A stretch of 64,000 nucleotides of DNA from JAUWOY01 sp034431315 (GCA_034431315.1 DAOUDK010000049.1:7793-71792), one strand, 5' to 3'. Shown: positions 1-8,366, counted from the stretch's first letter. The notes: generated from the sequence alone by a model not told the origin. Made by a program: numbers and translations.

Positions 1-2
1 TG

Positions 3-200
3 TGGTCAAATACGATCACCAAGACAGTGAGGATCCCTTCCACGACCGATGCCATTCTCACCAACCGAGACGGTGATGAATCGGTCGTTGTCCCAGTTCA
101 GATGGGGATGGTGGAGTTTGAGGTGGGGGAGAAGCCCGTATTCGTCGAGATTGCCGATTCTGATGTCTTGGCAATCGGGCTTATCACCCCGGAACATTGA
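3..200 (+). CDS. C-terminal end of a secreted or glycosidase-like protein (5' end outside window)
   Basis: An open frame enters from the left edge with no start codon and stops with TGA at 198-200, giving about 65 residues. It is hydrophilic and beta-rich, with a stretch reading TVRIPSTTDAILTNRDGDES followed by GMVEFEVGEKPVFVEI. The alternation of V/E/I residues and the ending KPVFVEI resemble the last beta-sandwich strands of secreted glycoside hydrolases, where a similar KPVxVE ending is common. That family link is recalled, not tested. The next gene is on the same strand about 85 bp downstream. I am fairly sure it is coding and unsure of the family. Confidence 0.55.
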   Translation, partial: WSNTITKTVRIPSTTDAILTNRDGDESVVVPVQMGMVEFEVGEKPVFVEIADSDVLAIGLITPEH

Positions 201-285
201 GGAAACCACCGTTCAAGCCAGCCCTTCGTGGAGAGGCAATGTGAAGAAGTAGTGGGACGACCAGCCGGATGTAGTTAGCCTGCCT

Positions 286-1011
286 GTGAAAGGTGGCCAA
301 CCCACCAATCTTACTCAGACGCCTTCCGCCCAAGAGGACACGCCGGTCTTTTCGCCCGATGGCACAGCCATTGCCTTCGCCTCCGACCGGGACGGCGACT
401 GGAGCATTTATCTGATGGACACCAATGGAGCCAACGTCCGACCGGCTCTGAGTGGCTACGCGGGCACGGATGAAGTCCACCCCACCTTCACCCCCGATGG
501 CCTGGCGCTGGCCTTCAGCAGCAATCGCGCTGACGGCAACTGGGACATCTACACCGCCCCCATCGGCAGCCCTTCGGCACGCTCAGGACACAGCAGCGCC
601 TGGACGCGCCTGACCACCGACCCGGCCGCCGATCGGTTCCCAACCTTGTCGGCCGATGGCAGGATGATCGCCTTCCGCAGTGAGCGGGACGGCAACAGCG
701 AGATTTACTTGATAGACGCAGACGGCTCAAATCTGCGCCGAGTGACAGATGCCCCGGCTTTCGATGGCTATCCCTCCATCATCCCGGACGGCAGCGGCGT
801 GGTATTCGTCTCCAACCGATCCGGCCAGTGGAACGTCTATGTGACCAACCTGGCGGGAGGGAGAGTGACCGCTTTGGAGCAACGCACGGGCTGGCAGATG
901 GATACGCCGCGTTTGTCGAGTGATGGACGATGGTTGGTATATGCTGGGGGCCGGACGGGCGGCACATTCGACATCTATATCCGCGAATTTGCCAACCCGC
1001 TTCTCGATTGA
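286..1011 (+). CDS. TolB-like WD40 beta-propeller protein, probably 5'-truncated
   Basis: The protein of 241 residues is made of TolB/PD40-type blades. The repeated pattern is FSPDG.xIAFxSxRDGxxxIYxMDxxG, seen about five times (e.g. FSPDGTAIAFASDRDGDWSI, then LSADGRMIAFRSERDGNSEI). Such propellers usually sit in the periplasm or outside the cell and bind proteins or ligands. The first possible start is GTG at 286, but it has no ribosome binding site and no signal peptide. The frame is open back to 253, where blade-like residues (WDDQPDVVSLPVKGG) precede the GTG and are cut off by an in-frame stop at 250-252. This looks like the remaining 3' part of a longer gene, so it may be a non-expressed remnant. 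Confidence 0.65.
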   Translation: MKGGQPTNLTQTPSAQEDTPVFSPDGTAIAFASDRDGDWSIYLMDTNGANVRPALSGYAGTDEVHPTFTPDGLALAFSSNRADGNWDIYTAPIGSPSARSGHSSAWTRLTTDPAADRFPTLSADGRMIAFRSERDGNSEIYLIDADGSNLRRVTDAPAFDGYPSIIPDGSGVVFVSNRSGQWNVYVTNLAGGRVTALEQRTGWQMDTPRLSSDGRWLVYAGGRTGGTFDIYIREFANPLLD

Positions 1012-1115
1012 ATAACTGCTCACCTCGCTCGGCCTGAATCGCCAAATCCAGGCCAGCCGGACCAAACCAGCCGAGGTCAACTCGTTCGGCGCGGAAGGTA
1101 AAGTGCAAGGAAAAG

Positions 1116-1156
1116 AAGAATAAAGCGGTTCGCCTTTGGCGAACCGCTTTATTCTT
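1116..1156. terminator. Bidirectional rho-independent terminator
   Basis: A perfect 19-bp stem (1116-1134 with 1138-1156) with a 3-nt TTT loop contains the core AAGCGGTTCGCC. A/T-rich ends give a U-tract in both directions. It lies between the convergent propeller gene and the DUF4349 gene and can serve both. Confidence 0.9.
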
Positions 1157-1230
1157 GTGCAGGTCTGGTTAAGATGAATTGGATGCAGTGGCGACTTCGG
1201 CCCGCTACTGCAAGTGGAGCACCTCCGGCC

Positions 1231-2142
1231 CTATGCCGCCTTCCTCTTTCTCCTCCACCGACGCCAGATCGCCCAGAGGATGACGAAGGGGACGGCGATG
1301 ACTACCAGGGTGGGCAGGACGTAGATGATCAACCAGAGAGCAGCATCTACGATGCGCTGGAGGGTTCTGACCAGGGCTCGCAAGGCATTGGCTGCGGTAC
1401 CGGTTGGTTGCCAGCCGGCGACCACGATAGGCTTGGCCAACACGTCGGGGATCAATTCGACGTTGATGGTGGCCATAGCCGTCATCTTCTCCAGGTATTG
1501 CATCCGCCCTTTGACCTGCTCGATTTGCCCTCTGATGTTGGAGACCTCCCGATGCACAGCCAGAACGTCCTCGGCCTTGCTCGTCCGCTCGCGCACTTCG
1601 GTGAGGAGCTCCAATAGCTCCGTCTCGGTGGCCTCCAGGTTGCGCAGCCGGGCGTCGAGGTCGGTGTACTCCTCGGTCACGTCCTGGGTGGAGATGTTCC
1701 TGTTCTCGACCCTGATGGCCAACTCCTTGAGGCGCGCCATGGCCGCATCGAATTCCCCGGCCGGCACGCGGATGGTCAGGCGGGCGCGCAGTTGCTCATC
1801 CTGGTACCAGGAACTGGAGTTGACCACGTAGCCTCCCAGGTCTTTGGCGATGGCTTCGACCTCCTCCAAGCTCTCCTCCGCGTCCTTCACGATCAGGGAG
1901 ACGTCTCCCGTCCAGATGATCATGCGCTCTTCGACGGTCTCCAGCCCCAAATCGGCTGCGGGCCTGGGAACGCCAGTAGCCGAATAGGGCATGACTGCCA
2001 CTTCCTTCTCGACCATCACAGTCTCGACGACTCTCCTCTCGACCACCACCTCTTTCTCCACCACCTCAGGGCGCGGCGCAGCGCAGCCCACGACGGCAGC
2101 CAGCACAGTTGCGACGGCGATCAAACAGAATACCTTTTTCAT
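1231..2142 (-). CDS. DUF4349 domain lipoprotein
   Basis: The 303-residue protein begins with a lipoprotein signal peptide ending in the lipobox VVGC (Cys near residue 20). A Glu/Val-rich segment follows, then the conserved DUF4349 region (about residues 70-240): a ferredoxin-like fold with GDVSLIVKDAEE, GGYVVNSSS, RVPAGEFDAAM and a long coiled coil containing TDLDARLRNLEATETELLEL. A C-terminal membrane helix (about 270-295) is followed by a basic tail WRRWRRKRK. DUF4349 proteins are membrane-anchored and of unknown function. The gene is monocistronic, ending at the strong terminator at 1116-1156. Confidence 0.85.
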   Translation of the reverse strand: MKKVFCLIAVATVLAAVVGCAAPRPEVVEKEVVVERRVVETVMVEKEVAVMPYSATGVPRPAADLGLETVEERMIIWTGDVSLIVKDAEESLEEVEAIAKDLGGYVVNSSSWYQDEQLRARLTIRVPAGEFDAAMARLKELAIRVENRNISTQDVTEEYTDLDARLRNLEATETELLELLTEVRERTSKAEDVLAVHREVSNIRGQIEQVKGRMQYLEKMTAMATINVELIPDVLAKPIVVAGWQPTGTAANALRALVRTLQRIVDAALWLIIYVLPTLVVIAVPFVILWAIWRRWRRKRKAA

Positions 2143-2166
2143 TTTGCTTTCCTCCTTTTTGTGGTA

Positions 2167-2229
2167 GAGTTAACGAGTAATGAGGTAACGAGTGAATTGA
2201 CCTAAAACTCGTTAACTCGTTGACTCATT
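2167..2229. repeat. Inverted repeat rich in AACGAGT
   Basis: An exact 11-bp inverted repeat (2167-2177 GAGTTAACGAG with 2208-2218) flanks further copies of the GTAACGAGT motif. It is the same kind of short phrase repeat that occurs at several other places in this window. It lies upstream of the DUF4349 gene and might also act as an operator, but its repetitive nature favours a dispersed repeat. Confidence 0.5.
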
Positions 2230-2277
2230 CCCTCTCACTGGTGAGACGCTATAAAGGGTCGAAAGGTTCCCCGCACT

Positions 2278-3024
2278 TTACCAACCATATCCCAAACGGA
2301 TTATGAGGCGCACTGGCAGACCCTTCTCCATCATTCTCGCCTGAGTGTCTTCGATGGGGTACGAGATGCGCCGATATTCCAGGGTGAGTTCATCGGGATC
2401 GAGGACGGCGTAGCTGGCACGAGGGTCTCCGTCGCGAGGCTGCCCTACGCTGCCAGGGTTGATGATCAGGCGCTCTTCGCCCAGGACCAGGGGATCATTG
2501 AGGGAGGGTGTCAGCGTGTCGCAAGCCTGGTTGGGATTATGGCCGAAAACATGGCTACGATAGATGACTGGGACATGTGTGTGCCCAACTAAACAAAACC
2601 TGGTATCAAAATGTTCGAAGTTGGCCTGGGCAATAGAGGAATTCAGAATATACTCCCAGATGGGCTGGCGTGGGCTTCCGTGGGCCAGGGTGAAGCCCTC
2701 CTCGACCAAACTCCTGGGGAGCGTCTCTAAATATTCAAGGTTTGAAGGTGACAACTGCTCCCTGGTCCAAAGGCAGGCTCTTTTAGCGTAGGGATTGAAA
2801 TCCTCAGTGTCCATATTGCCCAGCACCGCCCAATCGTGATTGCCGACCACGCAGACGTGAGGCAAATCTCGCAACTGCTCGACGCACTCGTTGGGATCGG
2901 GGCCGTAGCCTACCACATCGCCCAGACACCAGACCTTGTCGAAAGAGCCCGCGTCGGCCAGGACGGCTTCGAAAGCTGCCAGGTTGGAATGAACGTCGGA
3001 GATGATGAGATAACGCATTGTCAA
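2278..3024 (-). CDS. Calcineurin-like metallophosphoesterase (YfcE/MJ0936-type)
   Basis: The 248-residue protein has the complete metal-binding motif set of the metallophosphoesterase superfamily: SDVHSN at the N-terminus, GDVVGYGPDP at about 36-45, VGNHDW at about 60, and GHTHVP near 150, with NPGSVGQPRDGDPRASYA near the end. It is therefore a cytoplasmic two-metal phosphoesterase, probably phosphodiesterase-type. The physiological substrate cannot be read from sequence. The second Met (position 3) is an equally good start. It shares a strand and short spacing with the FAD oxidoreductase gene upstream, separated by a TTCAAAC-type phrase repeat at 3026-3058. Confidence 0.85.
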   Translation of the reverse strand: MTMRYLIISDVHSNLAAFEAVLADAGSFDKVWCLGDVVGYGPDPNECVEQLRDLPHVCVVGNHDWAVLGNMDTEDFNPYAKRACLWTREQLSPSNLEYLETLPRSLVEEGFTLAHGSPRQPIWEYILNSSIAQANFEHFDTRFCLVGHTHVPVIYRSHVFGHNPNQACDTLTPSLNDPLVLGEERLIINPGSVGQPRDGDPRASYAVLDPDELTLEYRRISYPIEDTQARMMEKGLPVRLIIRLGYGW

Positions 3025-3041
3025 ACTTCCAACTTCAAACC

Positions 3042-4400
3042 TTAAACTTCAAACCTCTGAACGATGCCAGCGATTTTCTGCCCCAGGTGTACGCTGTAGT
3101 TCATGCCCCGGTCCTCAGGGTAGATCTGAGAGGTGTTGGCCAGGTACAATCCCTGGATAGGCGTCTGATGGTCGGGCACTTGTTGGGAGTAGTGGCAGGT
3201 GATGATGGGCTGACCCGCGTCGTCGCGGAAAAGCCAGCTCTCCTCCACCCAATCCAGGTCGAATTCGGGGTTGATGCGCTGCACGTGAGGCAGGTACTTT
3301 TGCAGGAGCTCGCCTTTGGAAAGGGAGAAAAGCGGGCTGTCCAAAGGCAAGTAGTTGGAGAGGTATAAAACGTGCTTGCCGCCGTAAACCTCGGGCGGCA
3401 TGTAGTTGGTGTGCTCAATGGCAGCGACGAAGGGGATGCTGGGATCGCTGATGTTCATCCAATAGATGTAGCTGAGCGGCCGCTTCATCTTCAGCACCAG
3501 GCAGAGCGCGCTCTGGTACTTAGCGTGTCTCAGTTTCCCGACGTAGTCAGAGGGTAGCTCCGGCACCATCTCGGTGAAGGCGAAGGAGGGCACGGTGGCT
3601 ATTATGAGATCGAAGTTTCGGGGTTCGAGTTTCGGGTTTCGAGTCGTGAAACCCTTCGGCAAGCTCAGGGCGGCGCGTGAAACGTGAAACGTGAGTCCGC
3701 TTGCTTTCCCCGTTTCCACGGCGACTCGCTCAACAGGCGTGTTGGTGTAGACCTCGCCTCCCAACTCCTTGATCCGCTTCTCTAACTCGACGATCAGGAG
3801 CTGGAAGCTGCCCTCCATGTAGCCCAACTGCTCCTTCTGCATCCCTTTGGGGCGGGAGCCAAAACGGAGGCGCATCTTCCCCCAGAACCAGGTCATGGAT
3901 ACCTCATCGTAGCTATCGCCGAACTTGCTTCGCAACAGCGGCTCCCAGATGGCATTGTAGACGCTTTCCCCCGCGTATTTTCCGAGCCACTCCTTGGCGG
4001 TGATGCCTTCGTACTTCTGCCAATCGGTCTGGCGCTGGAGGTAGACGGAGACGAGACCGGCCCACAGGCGGTTGGGCAAGCTCAACGGGGTAAAACGCAG
4101 CAGGTCCAGCGGGGTGACGAAATCGTAGACTTTGCCGCCGTGAAAGAGGCCCACCTGGGAGTCAATCCAGCGCATCCTGGACGAAAGGCCCAGCTCGTTA
4201 ATAAGCTGGATGATGTGGCGGTCGCTGGTGAAGAGATGGTGATAGAACCTCTCCAGGCGAGTCCCCTCGATGGGGAAAGTGCTGGCTTGGCCGCCCAGTT
4301 CCGCTTCTTTCTCGAAGACAGCTACCTCATGACCCTGCTTGGCCAACTCATAAGCCGCCGTCAGCCCGGCGATTCCCCCGCCGATAATGCCGATTTTCAT
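3042..4400 (-). CDS. FAD-dependent amine-oxidase/protoporphyrinogen-oxidase-like oxidoreductase
   Basis: The 452-residue protein starts with a Rossmann FAD-binding motif GGGIAGLTAAYELA followed by VFEKEAELGGQASTF, as in the amine oxidase/HemG/desaturase superfamily. The C-terminus has the usual second FAD contact region (GLYLANTSQIYPEDRGMN). The start has a good ribosome binding site (AGGAGGA) and follows the stop of the flippase-like gene immediately, so the two are probably co-transcribed. Such oxidoreductases next to LPG_synthase_TM-like proteins suggest lipid or isoprenoid/carotenoid metabolism; the substrate is unknown. About residues 234-252 (LTFHVSRAALSLPKG and following) are encoded by inserted repeat DNA (3615-3700), including a TTCGGCAAGCTCAGG palindrome, so this loop is an in-frame repeat insertion. 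Confidence 0.8.
   Translation of the reverse strand: MKIGIIGGGIAGLTAAYELAKQGHEVAVFEKEAELGGQASTFPIEGTRLERFYHHLFTSDRHIIQLINELGLSSRMRWIDSQVGLFHGGKVYDFVTPLDLLRFTPLSLPNRLWAGLVSVYLQRQTDWQKYEGITAKEWLGKYAGESVYNAIWEPLLRSKFGDSYDEVSMTWFWGKMRLRFGSRPKGMQKEQLGYMEGSFQLLIVELEKRIKELGGEVYTNTPVERVAVETGKASGLTFHVSRAALSLPKGFTTRNPKLEPRNFDLIIATVPSFAFTEMVPELPSDYVGKLRHAKYQSALCLVLKMKRPLSYIYWMNISDPSIPFVAAIEHTNYMPPEVYGGKHVLYLSNYLPLDSPLFSLSKGELLQKYLPHVQRINPEFDLDWVEESWLFRDDAGQPIITCHYSQQVPDHQTPIQGLYLANTSQIYPEDRGMNYSVHLGQKIAGIVQRFEV
3652..3670. repeat. Dispersed palindromic repeat (CCTTCGGCAAGCTCAGG family) inside a gene
   Basis: The motif CCCTTCGGCAAGCTCAGGG belongs to the well-known family of CCTTCGACAAGCTCAGG palindromes. 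Other members in this window lie at 11468-11487, 18977-18992, 27558-27577, 31226-31243 and 54978-54993. Here it is read in frame as LSLPKG within the FAD oxidoreductase. Confidence 0.8.
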
Positions 4401-5396
4401 TTATCCTCCTGCTTTCACCTCCGCTGCCACCCCAAACTCCGCCCACGAGACGCTCTCCCGCCACATGTAGTATGCCCCCAGCACGGTGATGGGAAGCCAC
4501 AGCGCGGCGTGAAGGATCAGGGTGTAGGCCGTGGATACCTCGTAATTTACGCCGTAGGTGGCCAGGACCGCGATGCCAGTAGCATCGAAAGTGCCCACGT
4601 AGCCTGGGCTGGAGGGAATGGTGGTGGCCAGATTCACCACGCCGTTCATCAGCATCAACACGTAGAAAGACACGCTGAAATCGAAGCCCTGCATCACGAA
4701 CCAGTACGTGACCGTCTCTGCCAGCCAGATCACCAATGAGGTGATGAAGATCATCAACACGTCCTTGCCGCTGCGCAGGCACTGCAGGCCCTCCATGAAG
4801 TGGTCCAGCAGCCCACGGGCCTGCTCCCGGAAGCGCGCCGGCAACAGTCGCTCGATGAGCCAGTTGTAAACCACTTGCGAGCGCTGGGGCGAGATGGCGA
4901 TGACGAAGAAAACGGCCAGCGCGCCAAAGAAAAGCAAGCTGGCGAAGAAGACTACCTGCCTGAGCCACTGCTGCATGGGGACGAGAGGCAAGGAGAAAAA
5001 GACGAACAGGAGCATGACCACGCCATCGAAAATGCGCTCCACCACGATGGTGGCCAGAGATGCGCTGATGCTCACTCCTTCCTTCTTCTTGAGAACATAG
5101 GCCCGGATGACCTCGCCAGCGCGAGCGGGATAGACGTTGTTGCCCATGTAGCCTATGCAGACCACGGGGAAGAGGCGAGTCAGGGGCACGGGCAGCATGG
5201 GGCGCAACAGGTAATGCCAGCGCCAGGTGCGGGCCCAGACGCCGAAGAAGTAAACGGCCACGCCGGGGATGAGCCACCAATACCTGGCCGTCTTCAGGGC
5301 CAGCCAGACCTGGTCTAATTCCATGCCCCTCAGGACTACGTAGAGGCAAACAGCACTGATAACCAGGCCGAGCCAGAGTTGCCATCTCTTGAGCAT
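4401..5396 (-). CDS. LPG_synthase_TM (UPF0104) family integral membrane protein
   Basis: The 331-residue polytopic protein has about 8 hydrophobic helices. It carries the family signature GYMGNNVYPARAGEVIRAYVL (about 80-100), which matches the flippase-like domain of lysylphosphatidylglycerol synthase and AglD-type proteins, and SASLATIVVERIFDG. Family members move or modify polyprenyl or phospholipid-linked substrates in the membrane. No C-terminal transferase domain is present. It directly precedes the FAD oxidoreductase (stop TAA then ATG), suggesting a two-gene operon in lipid or glycolipid metabolism. A specific substrate cannot be assigned. Confidence 0.82.
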   Translation of the reverse strand: MLKRWQLWLGLVISAVCLYVVLRGMELDQVWLALKTARYWWLIPGVAVYFFGVWARTWRWHYLLRPMLPVPLTRLFPVVCIGYMGNNVYPARAGEVIRAYVLKKKEGVSISASLATIVVERIFDGVVMLLFVFFSLPLVPMQQWLRQVVFFASLLFFGALAVFFVIAISPQRSQVVYNWLIERLLPARFREQARGLLDHFMEGLQCLRSGKDVLMIFITSLVIWLAETVTYWFVMQGFDFSVSFYVLMLMNGVVNLATTIPSSPGYVGTFDATGIAVLATYGVNYEVSTAYTLILHAALWLPITVLGAYYMWRESVSWAEFGVAAEVKAGG

Positions 5397-5437
5397 AATC
5401 TCTCCCTAAGAGGTTTCTGAGAATTCCCCAAATCCGT

Positions 5438-5515
5438 GTCATTGCGAGCCGAAGGCGAAGCAATCTCCCGCCCACGCAGGGGATTGCTTCGGGCGCTACG
5501 CGCCCTCGCAATGAC
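5438..5515. repeat. Palindromic GTCATTGCGAG ... CTCGCAATGAC element
   Basis: The element has perfect 11-bp terminal inverted repeats (5438-5448 with 5505-5515) and inner inverted segments GAAGCAATC/GATTGCTTC. This CATTGCGAG...GAAGCAATC arrangement is a widespread mobile hairpin repeat in several bacterial phyla. Confidence 0.8.
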
Positions 5516-5616
5516 AGTGCGAGGGGTGTCAATGATGTCGAGTCAATTTTCAGACACGCTGTAAGTCGTCCTCAATGCTGGCTAATTTTACCACACTCTG
5601 GAAAAAGAAACAAAAA

Positions 5617-5641
5617 GGGGTATCGGCTCGCCCGATACCCC
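5617..5641 (-). terminator. Rho-independent terminator for the SWIM gene
   Basis: A 10-bp stem GGGGTATCGG (5617-5626 with 5632-5641) with a 5-nt loop is followed on the minus strand by TTTTTG. It lies 75 bp after the stop of the SWIM protein gene. Confidence 0.85.
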
Positions 5642-5644
5642 ACT

Positions 5645-5691
5645 GGTAGTGATGACTTCAGTCGTCTCAAGCGACTGAAGTCGCTACTACC
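5645..5691. repeat. Hairpin repeat GGTAGT...ACTACC
   Basis: A 20-bp imperfect stem (GGTAGTGATGACTTCAGTCG) pairs with its complement around a 7-nt loop. It is adjacent to the terminator and looks like a small non-coding hairpin repeat. Confidence 0.6.
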
Positions 5692-5716
5692 TTCCGCATG
5701 ATCAGCTTGGGGCCGT

Positions 5717-5965
5717 TTATGCCGCGGCCTCTTCCCCCGGCGCAAGCATCACCCCCAGGATCCTCTCCAGAGCCATGGTGTGGCTGCACACCCCCCGTTT
5801 AGCAAAGAAGTTGCAGCCGCAACTCCACTGCCCCTCGTCGTAGGTCACCTTATACGTATCGTGGTTTCCCTTAAAGGTGACCTGGAACTCGTTGAAAGCG
5901 ATCCTCTCGAGCTCCTGGGCGTAGCGCTTGGCCTTCTGGATCTTGCCGATCATCCCTGAGTCCAT
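5717..5965 (-). CDS. Small SWIM zinc-finger protein
   Basis: The 82-residue protein contains a SWIM finger CxC-x8-CxH (WSCGCNFFAKRGVCSHTMAL). The preceding strands (FNEFQVTFKGNHDTYKVTYD) form the typical SWIM core. SWIM fingers bind zinc and usually mediate DNA or protein contacts. Larger SWIM proteins carry helicase or other domains, whereas this one is essentially the finger alone. It has its own ribosome binding site (AGAGGAGG) and terminator, so it is a stand-alone gene. Its function is unknown. Confidence 0.75.
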   Translation of the reverse strand: MDSGMIGKIQKAKRYAQELERIAFNEFQVTFKGNHDTYKVTYDEGQWSCGCNFFAKRGVCSHTMALERILGVMLAPGEEAAA

Positions 5966-6012
5966 TTTTGCCTCCTCTGATTAGGTAAGTAACGGACGGC
6001 TTCCCAAACAAC

Positions 6013-6046
6013 AAAACACCAAGGCAGAACCAAGCCTTAGTGTTTT
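6013..6046 (-). terminator. Likely terminator after the pgi/pmi gene
   Basis: A 13-bp stem with one mismatch (AAAACACCAAGGC, 6013-6025 with 6034-6046) and an 8-nt loop lies 120 bp beyond the stop of the minus-strand isomerase gene. The sequence that follows on the minus strand is T-rich (GTTGTTTGGG). Confidence 0.6.
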
Positions 6047-6165
6047 GGAGTGCAGTGTTTACTGATTTGTAAAGCGGACACAATCATAATCGCATCCCCC
6101 CAGTGATACATCATCAAACCTTGAGAATAGTATACCTCTTTTGCATCCTTTTGTCAAACAGAAGT

Positions 6166-7224
6166 CTACAGTTCAGCCAAGCGCTCTTTGAGGTAATCAA
6201 TGACTTTTACTGGTGTAGGATCAATCTCGTAGAGCATGGCCAGGTAAAAACTGACGTAATCGCCGAAGTGGATGGCCGACAGCATCTGGGCCAGGGGACT
6301 CTCGCCGCGGGCTTCGATTATCTCGTAAGCAATCCCACGCTTGGCTAAGATCTCCTGAGTCACCCGGAACCGTGCTTTGTGGCGCGGGTGATTCAGAGAG
6401 GAAACAAGCATCACCACCAGGATCCGCTCGGCCAACTCTTCCGGAAACTGATAGCCGACCACGGCGTTGTGATTGAACTCCGGCAGTGGCTCGAAGAAGC
6501 TCCAGGCCTTGGCGTTCTCGTTGAGTTGGGTCTTCCAGCGGTGAGCTACTTCGGCCAGGTATCCCGCCCCATAAATCACGGGCAGGTGGCCATAAAGCCG
6601 CTTCGCCAGTTGCTTGGCGGGATTCTCGGTTACGGGGACGGTCTCCTTTATCTCCTCTTGCAGCGTCTCCAGCACGACGGCGGCCTCTTCGAGGTCGGCC
6701 TCTTTATCGCCGATGAAGCCCAGTTTTTGCATGACCCCGATCAAAGAAACGAGGGAGTATCCCAAAGCTGCGCGGGGCTGAGATTGGTAGCGGAAGGTCA
6801 ACAGAGGCACTTCCAATTCTCGTGCCCGCTGGGCCAACTCGCCGTCGGTAGTGATGGCCAGGAGCTTCGCTCCCCGTTCGCGGGCCTGATCAAAGGCGGA
6901 GAGGGTCTCCTCGGTATTGCCAGAGTAGCTGGAGGCGATGACCAGGGTCTCAGCGTTGACGAAGGCCGGCACGGTGTAATCGCGGTTGGTCACGATGGGC
7001 ACAGCACATTCTGGCTCGGCCAAAACACGCAGCAGATCCCCGCCGATGGCCGAGCCGCCCATGCCCAGGACTACGATTTTGTTGACCTGGCGATATTCGG
7101 CAGGCAGCTCCAGGCTCTGCACATTCGCCCAGGCGCGGCGGCATTGCTGGGGCAGCTCGGCGATGCGGCCCAGCATGTCATCGGGGTCTATTTCGTGGAA
7201 AAGCGCCCAGCTATCGAGGTTCAT
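6166..7224 (-). CDS. Bifunctional phosphoglucose/phosphomannose isomerase
   Basis: The 352-residue SIS-domain protein interconverts glucose-6-P or mannose-6-P with fructose-6-P in the cytoplasm. Visible hallmarks are VVLGMGGSAIGGDLL at about 50-65, SSYSGNTEETLSAF near 95-108, and the C-terminal half with PLPEFNHNAVVGY, which carries the catalytic Glu/His typical of the archaeal/Chloroflexi-type PGI/PMI family. I chose ATG at 7224 because AGGAGG stands 7-8 nt upstream; longer frames lack a binding site. It overlaps the stop of the small upstream gene by one base, so translation is probably coupled. Confidence 0.9.
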   Translation of the reverse strand: MNLDSWALFHEIDPDDMLGRIAELPQQCRRAWANVQSLELPAEYRQVNKIVVLGMGGSAIGGDLLRVLAEPECAVPIVTNRDYTVPAFVNAETLVIASSYSGNTEETLSAFDQARERGAKLLAITTDGELAQRARELEVPLLTFRYQSQPRAALGYSLVSLIGVMQKLGFIGDKEADLEEAAVVLETLQEEIKETVPVTENPAKQLAKRLYGHLPVIYGAGYLAEVAHRWKTQLNENAKAWSFFEPLPEFNHNAVVGYQFPEELAERILVVMLVSSLNHPRHKARFRVTQEILAKRGIAYEIIEARGESPLAQMLSAIHFGDYVSFYLAMLYEIDPTPVKVIDYLKERLAEL

Positions 7225-7430
7225 CACCTTCGCCCTCCTTCGTTGAGTGTTTTGCGAGAAACTCCGCTGGTGCGAGGCACTCGAAGGCATCTATGCAACC
7301 AATCTTCCGTTGTCTCGCGCTTGATCTCGTTAACCAGCCGATCAATCTTTTCGGAGGTGTCGTATCCCTTTTCACGCAACAGTTGGCCGAATCGGGCGAA
7401 AATGTCGAATGAGGGGTTCGCTGGTTTCAT
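7224..7430 (-). CDS. Small hypothetical protein upstream of the isomerase
   Basis: An ATG at 7430 opens a 68-residue frame (MKPANPSFDIFARFGQLLRE...) whose stop overlaps the isomerase start by one base. The first half looks like a real amphipathic helical protein (KGYDTSEKIDRLVNEIKRE). The last 25 residues are basic and low in order. No family is recognised. The overlap suggests a role as a coupled leader gene, or a small regulatory protein; it could be spurious. Confidence 0.45.
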   Translation of the reverse strand: MKPANPSFDIFARFGQLLREKGYDTSEKIDRLVNEIKRETTEDWLHRCLRVPRTSGVSRKTLNEGGRR

Positions 7431-7469
7431 GCTGCACAAATTGTACCACATTCGGCACAAAAGCGAAAG

Positions 7470-8291
7470 TCAGAACTCCCTCAACGCCACCTTGTAAACC
7501 TCTCGCTTGGGCCAGCCCGCCAGATCAGACACTGCTTTGACTGCCTCTTTCCTCTCTACATCCTCTGCCATCAGCTCGGCCAACACTTCAACCACTTGTT
7601 CCTCATCCCACGTTACTCGTTCCTCCCTCGCCCCCCGGATGACCAGGGTGAACTCACCTCGGGGAGGGTTCTCCTCAAAATGGGCCAGGGCCTGGCTGAT
7701 GCTCCCTCGCCAAACCTCTTCATGCACCTTGGTCAGTTCCCGAGCTACGGCAATGCGTCGGTCGCCCAGCACGTCTTTCAGGTCGGCCAGGCTAGCGCGC
7801 AGCCTGTGGGGCGCTTCGAAGGCCACCAGGGTGCGTCTCTCCCTGGCTACCGAGACCAGGAGCTGGCGACGCTGCTTCTGGCGACGGGGTAAGAAGCCGA
7901 GATAGAGAAAGCTGTCGGTGGGCAGCCCTGAGACCACCAAAGCGGTGATCAATGCCGAAGGGCCGGGCACCGGAACTACGGGGATGTCCCGCGCGATGGC
8001 CGCTTCGATGAGCTCATAGCCTGGATCGAAGAGGCCGGGCATACCCGCCTCGGAAACCAGGGCCACGTCCTTTTGCTGCAGAGTGCTGACAAGCTCGTCC
8101 AGCTTGGTCAGCTTGTTGTGCTCGTAGTAACTGGTGAGAGGCGTCTTGATCTCATAGCGGGTCAAGAGCTTCCGAGTTCGGCGGGTGTCCTCGGCGGCGA
8201 TGAGGTCCACTTCACCCAGAATGCGCAGGGCCCGCAGAGATATGTCCTCCAGGTTGCCAATAGGCGTTCCAACTATGTACAGGGTACCCAC
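7470..8291 (-). CDS. rsmI: 16S rRNA (cytidine-1402-2'-O)-methyltransferase
   Basis: The protein of about 273 residues has the tetrapyrrole-methylase fold and all RsmI motifs: VGTPIGNLEDISLRAL, AAEDTRRTRKLL, SEAGMPGLFDPGYEL, VPVPGPSALITAL and a C-terminal helical domain ending in GWPKREVYKVAL. It methylates the ribose of C1402 in the ribosomal decoding centre using SAM. I prefer GTG at 8291 as start because AGGGGAGGA precedes it by 4-5 nt; ATG codons at 8315 and 8330 lack a binding site. It is divergent from trmO. Confidence 0.9.
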   Translation of the reverse strand: MGTLYIVGTPIGNLEDISLRALRILGEVDLIAAEDTRRTRKLLTRYEIKTPLTSYYEHNKLTKLDELVSTLQQKDVALVSEAGMPGLFDPGYELIEAAIARDIPVVPVPGPSALITALVVSGLPTDSFLYLGFLPRRQKQRRQLLVSVARERRTLVAFEAPHRLRASLADLKDVLGDRRIAVARELTKVHEEVWRGSISQALAHFEENPPRGEFTLVIRGAREERVTWDEEQVVEVLAELMAEDVERKEAVKAVSDLAGWPKREVYKVALREF

Positions 8292-8366
8292 TAGTCCTCC
8301 CCTCAAAACATTCATGTGGCTTGCCACCATTATACAGGATTAGGCGTTTTTAGTCCAGAGGCGATT

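Larger units (their letters stand above)
5397..5716. other. Gene-free stretch made of three palindromic elements
   Basis: No coding region is visible in these 320 bp. They hold a 78-bp element with GTCATTGCGAG termini (5438-5515), a rho-independent terminator (5617-5641) and a second hairpin element (5645-5691). Confidence 0.8.

Noticed and set aside
4348..5532. Long open frame antisense to the flippase-like gene
   Set aside because: It reads as an Arg/Gly/Pro/His-rich shadow of a well-supported membrane protein on the same strand in another frame; no domain or start signal.
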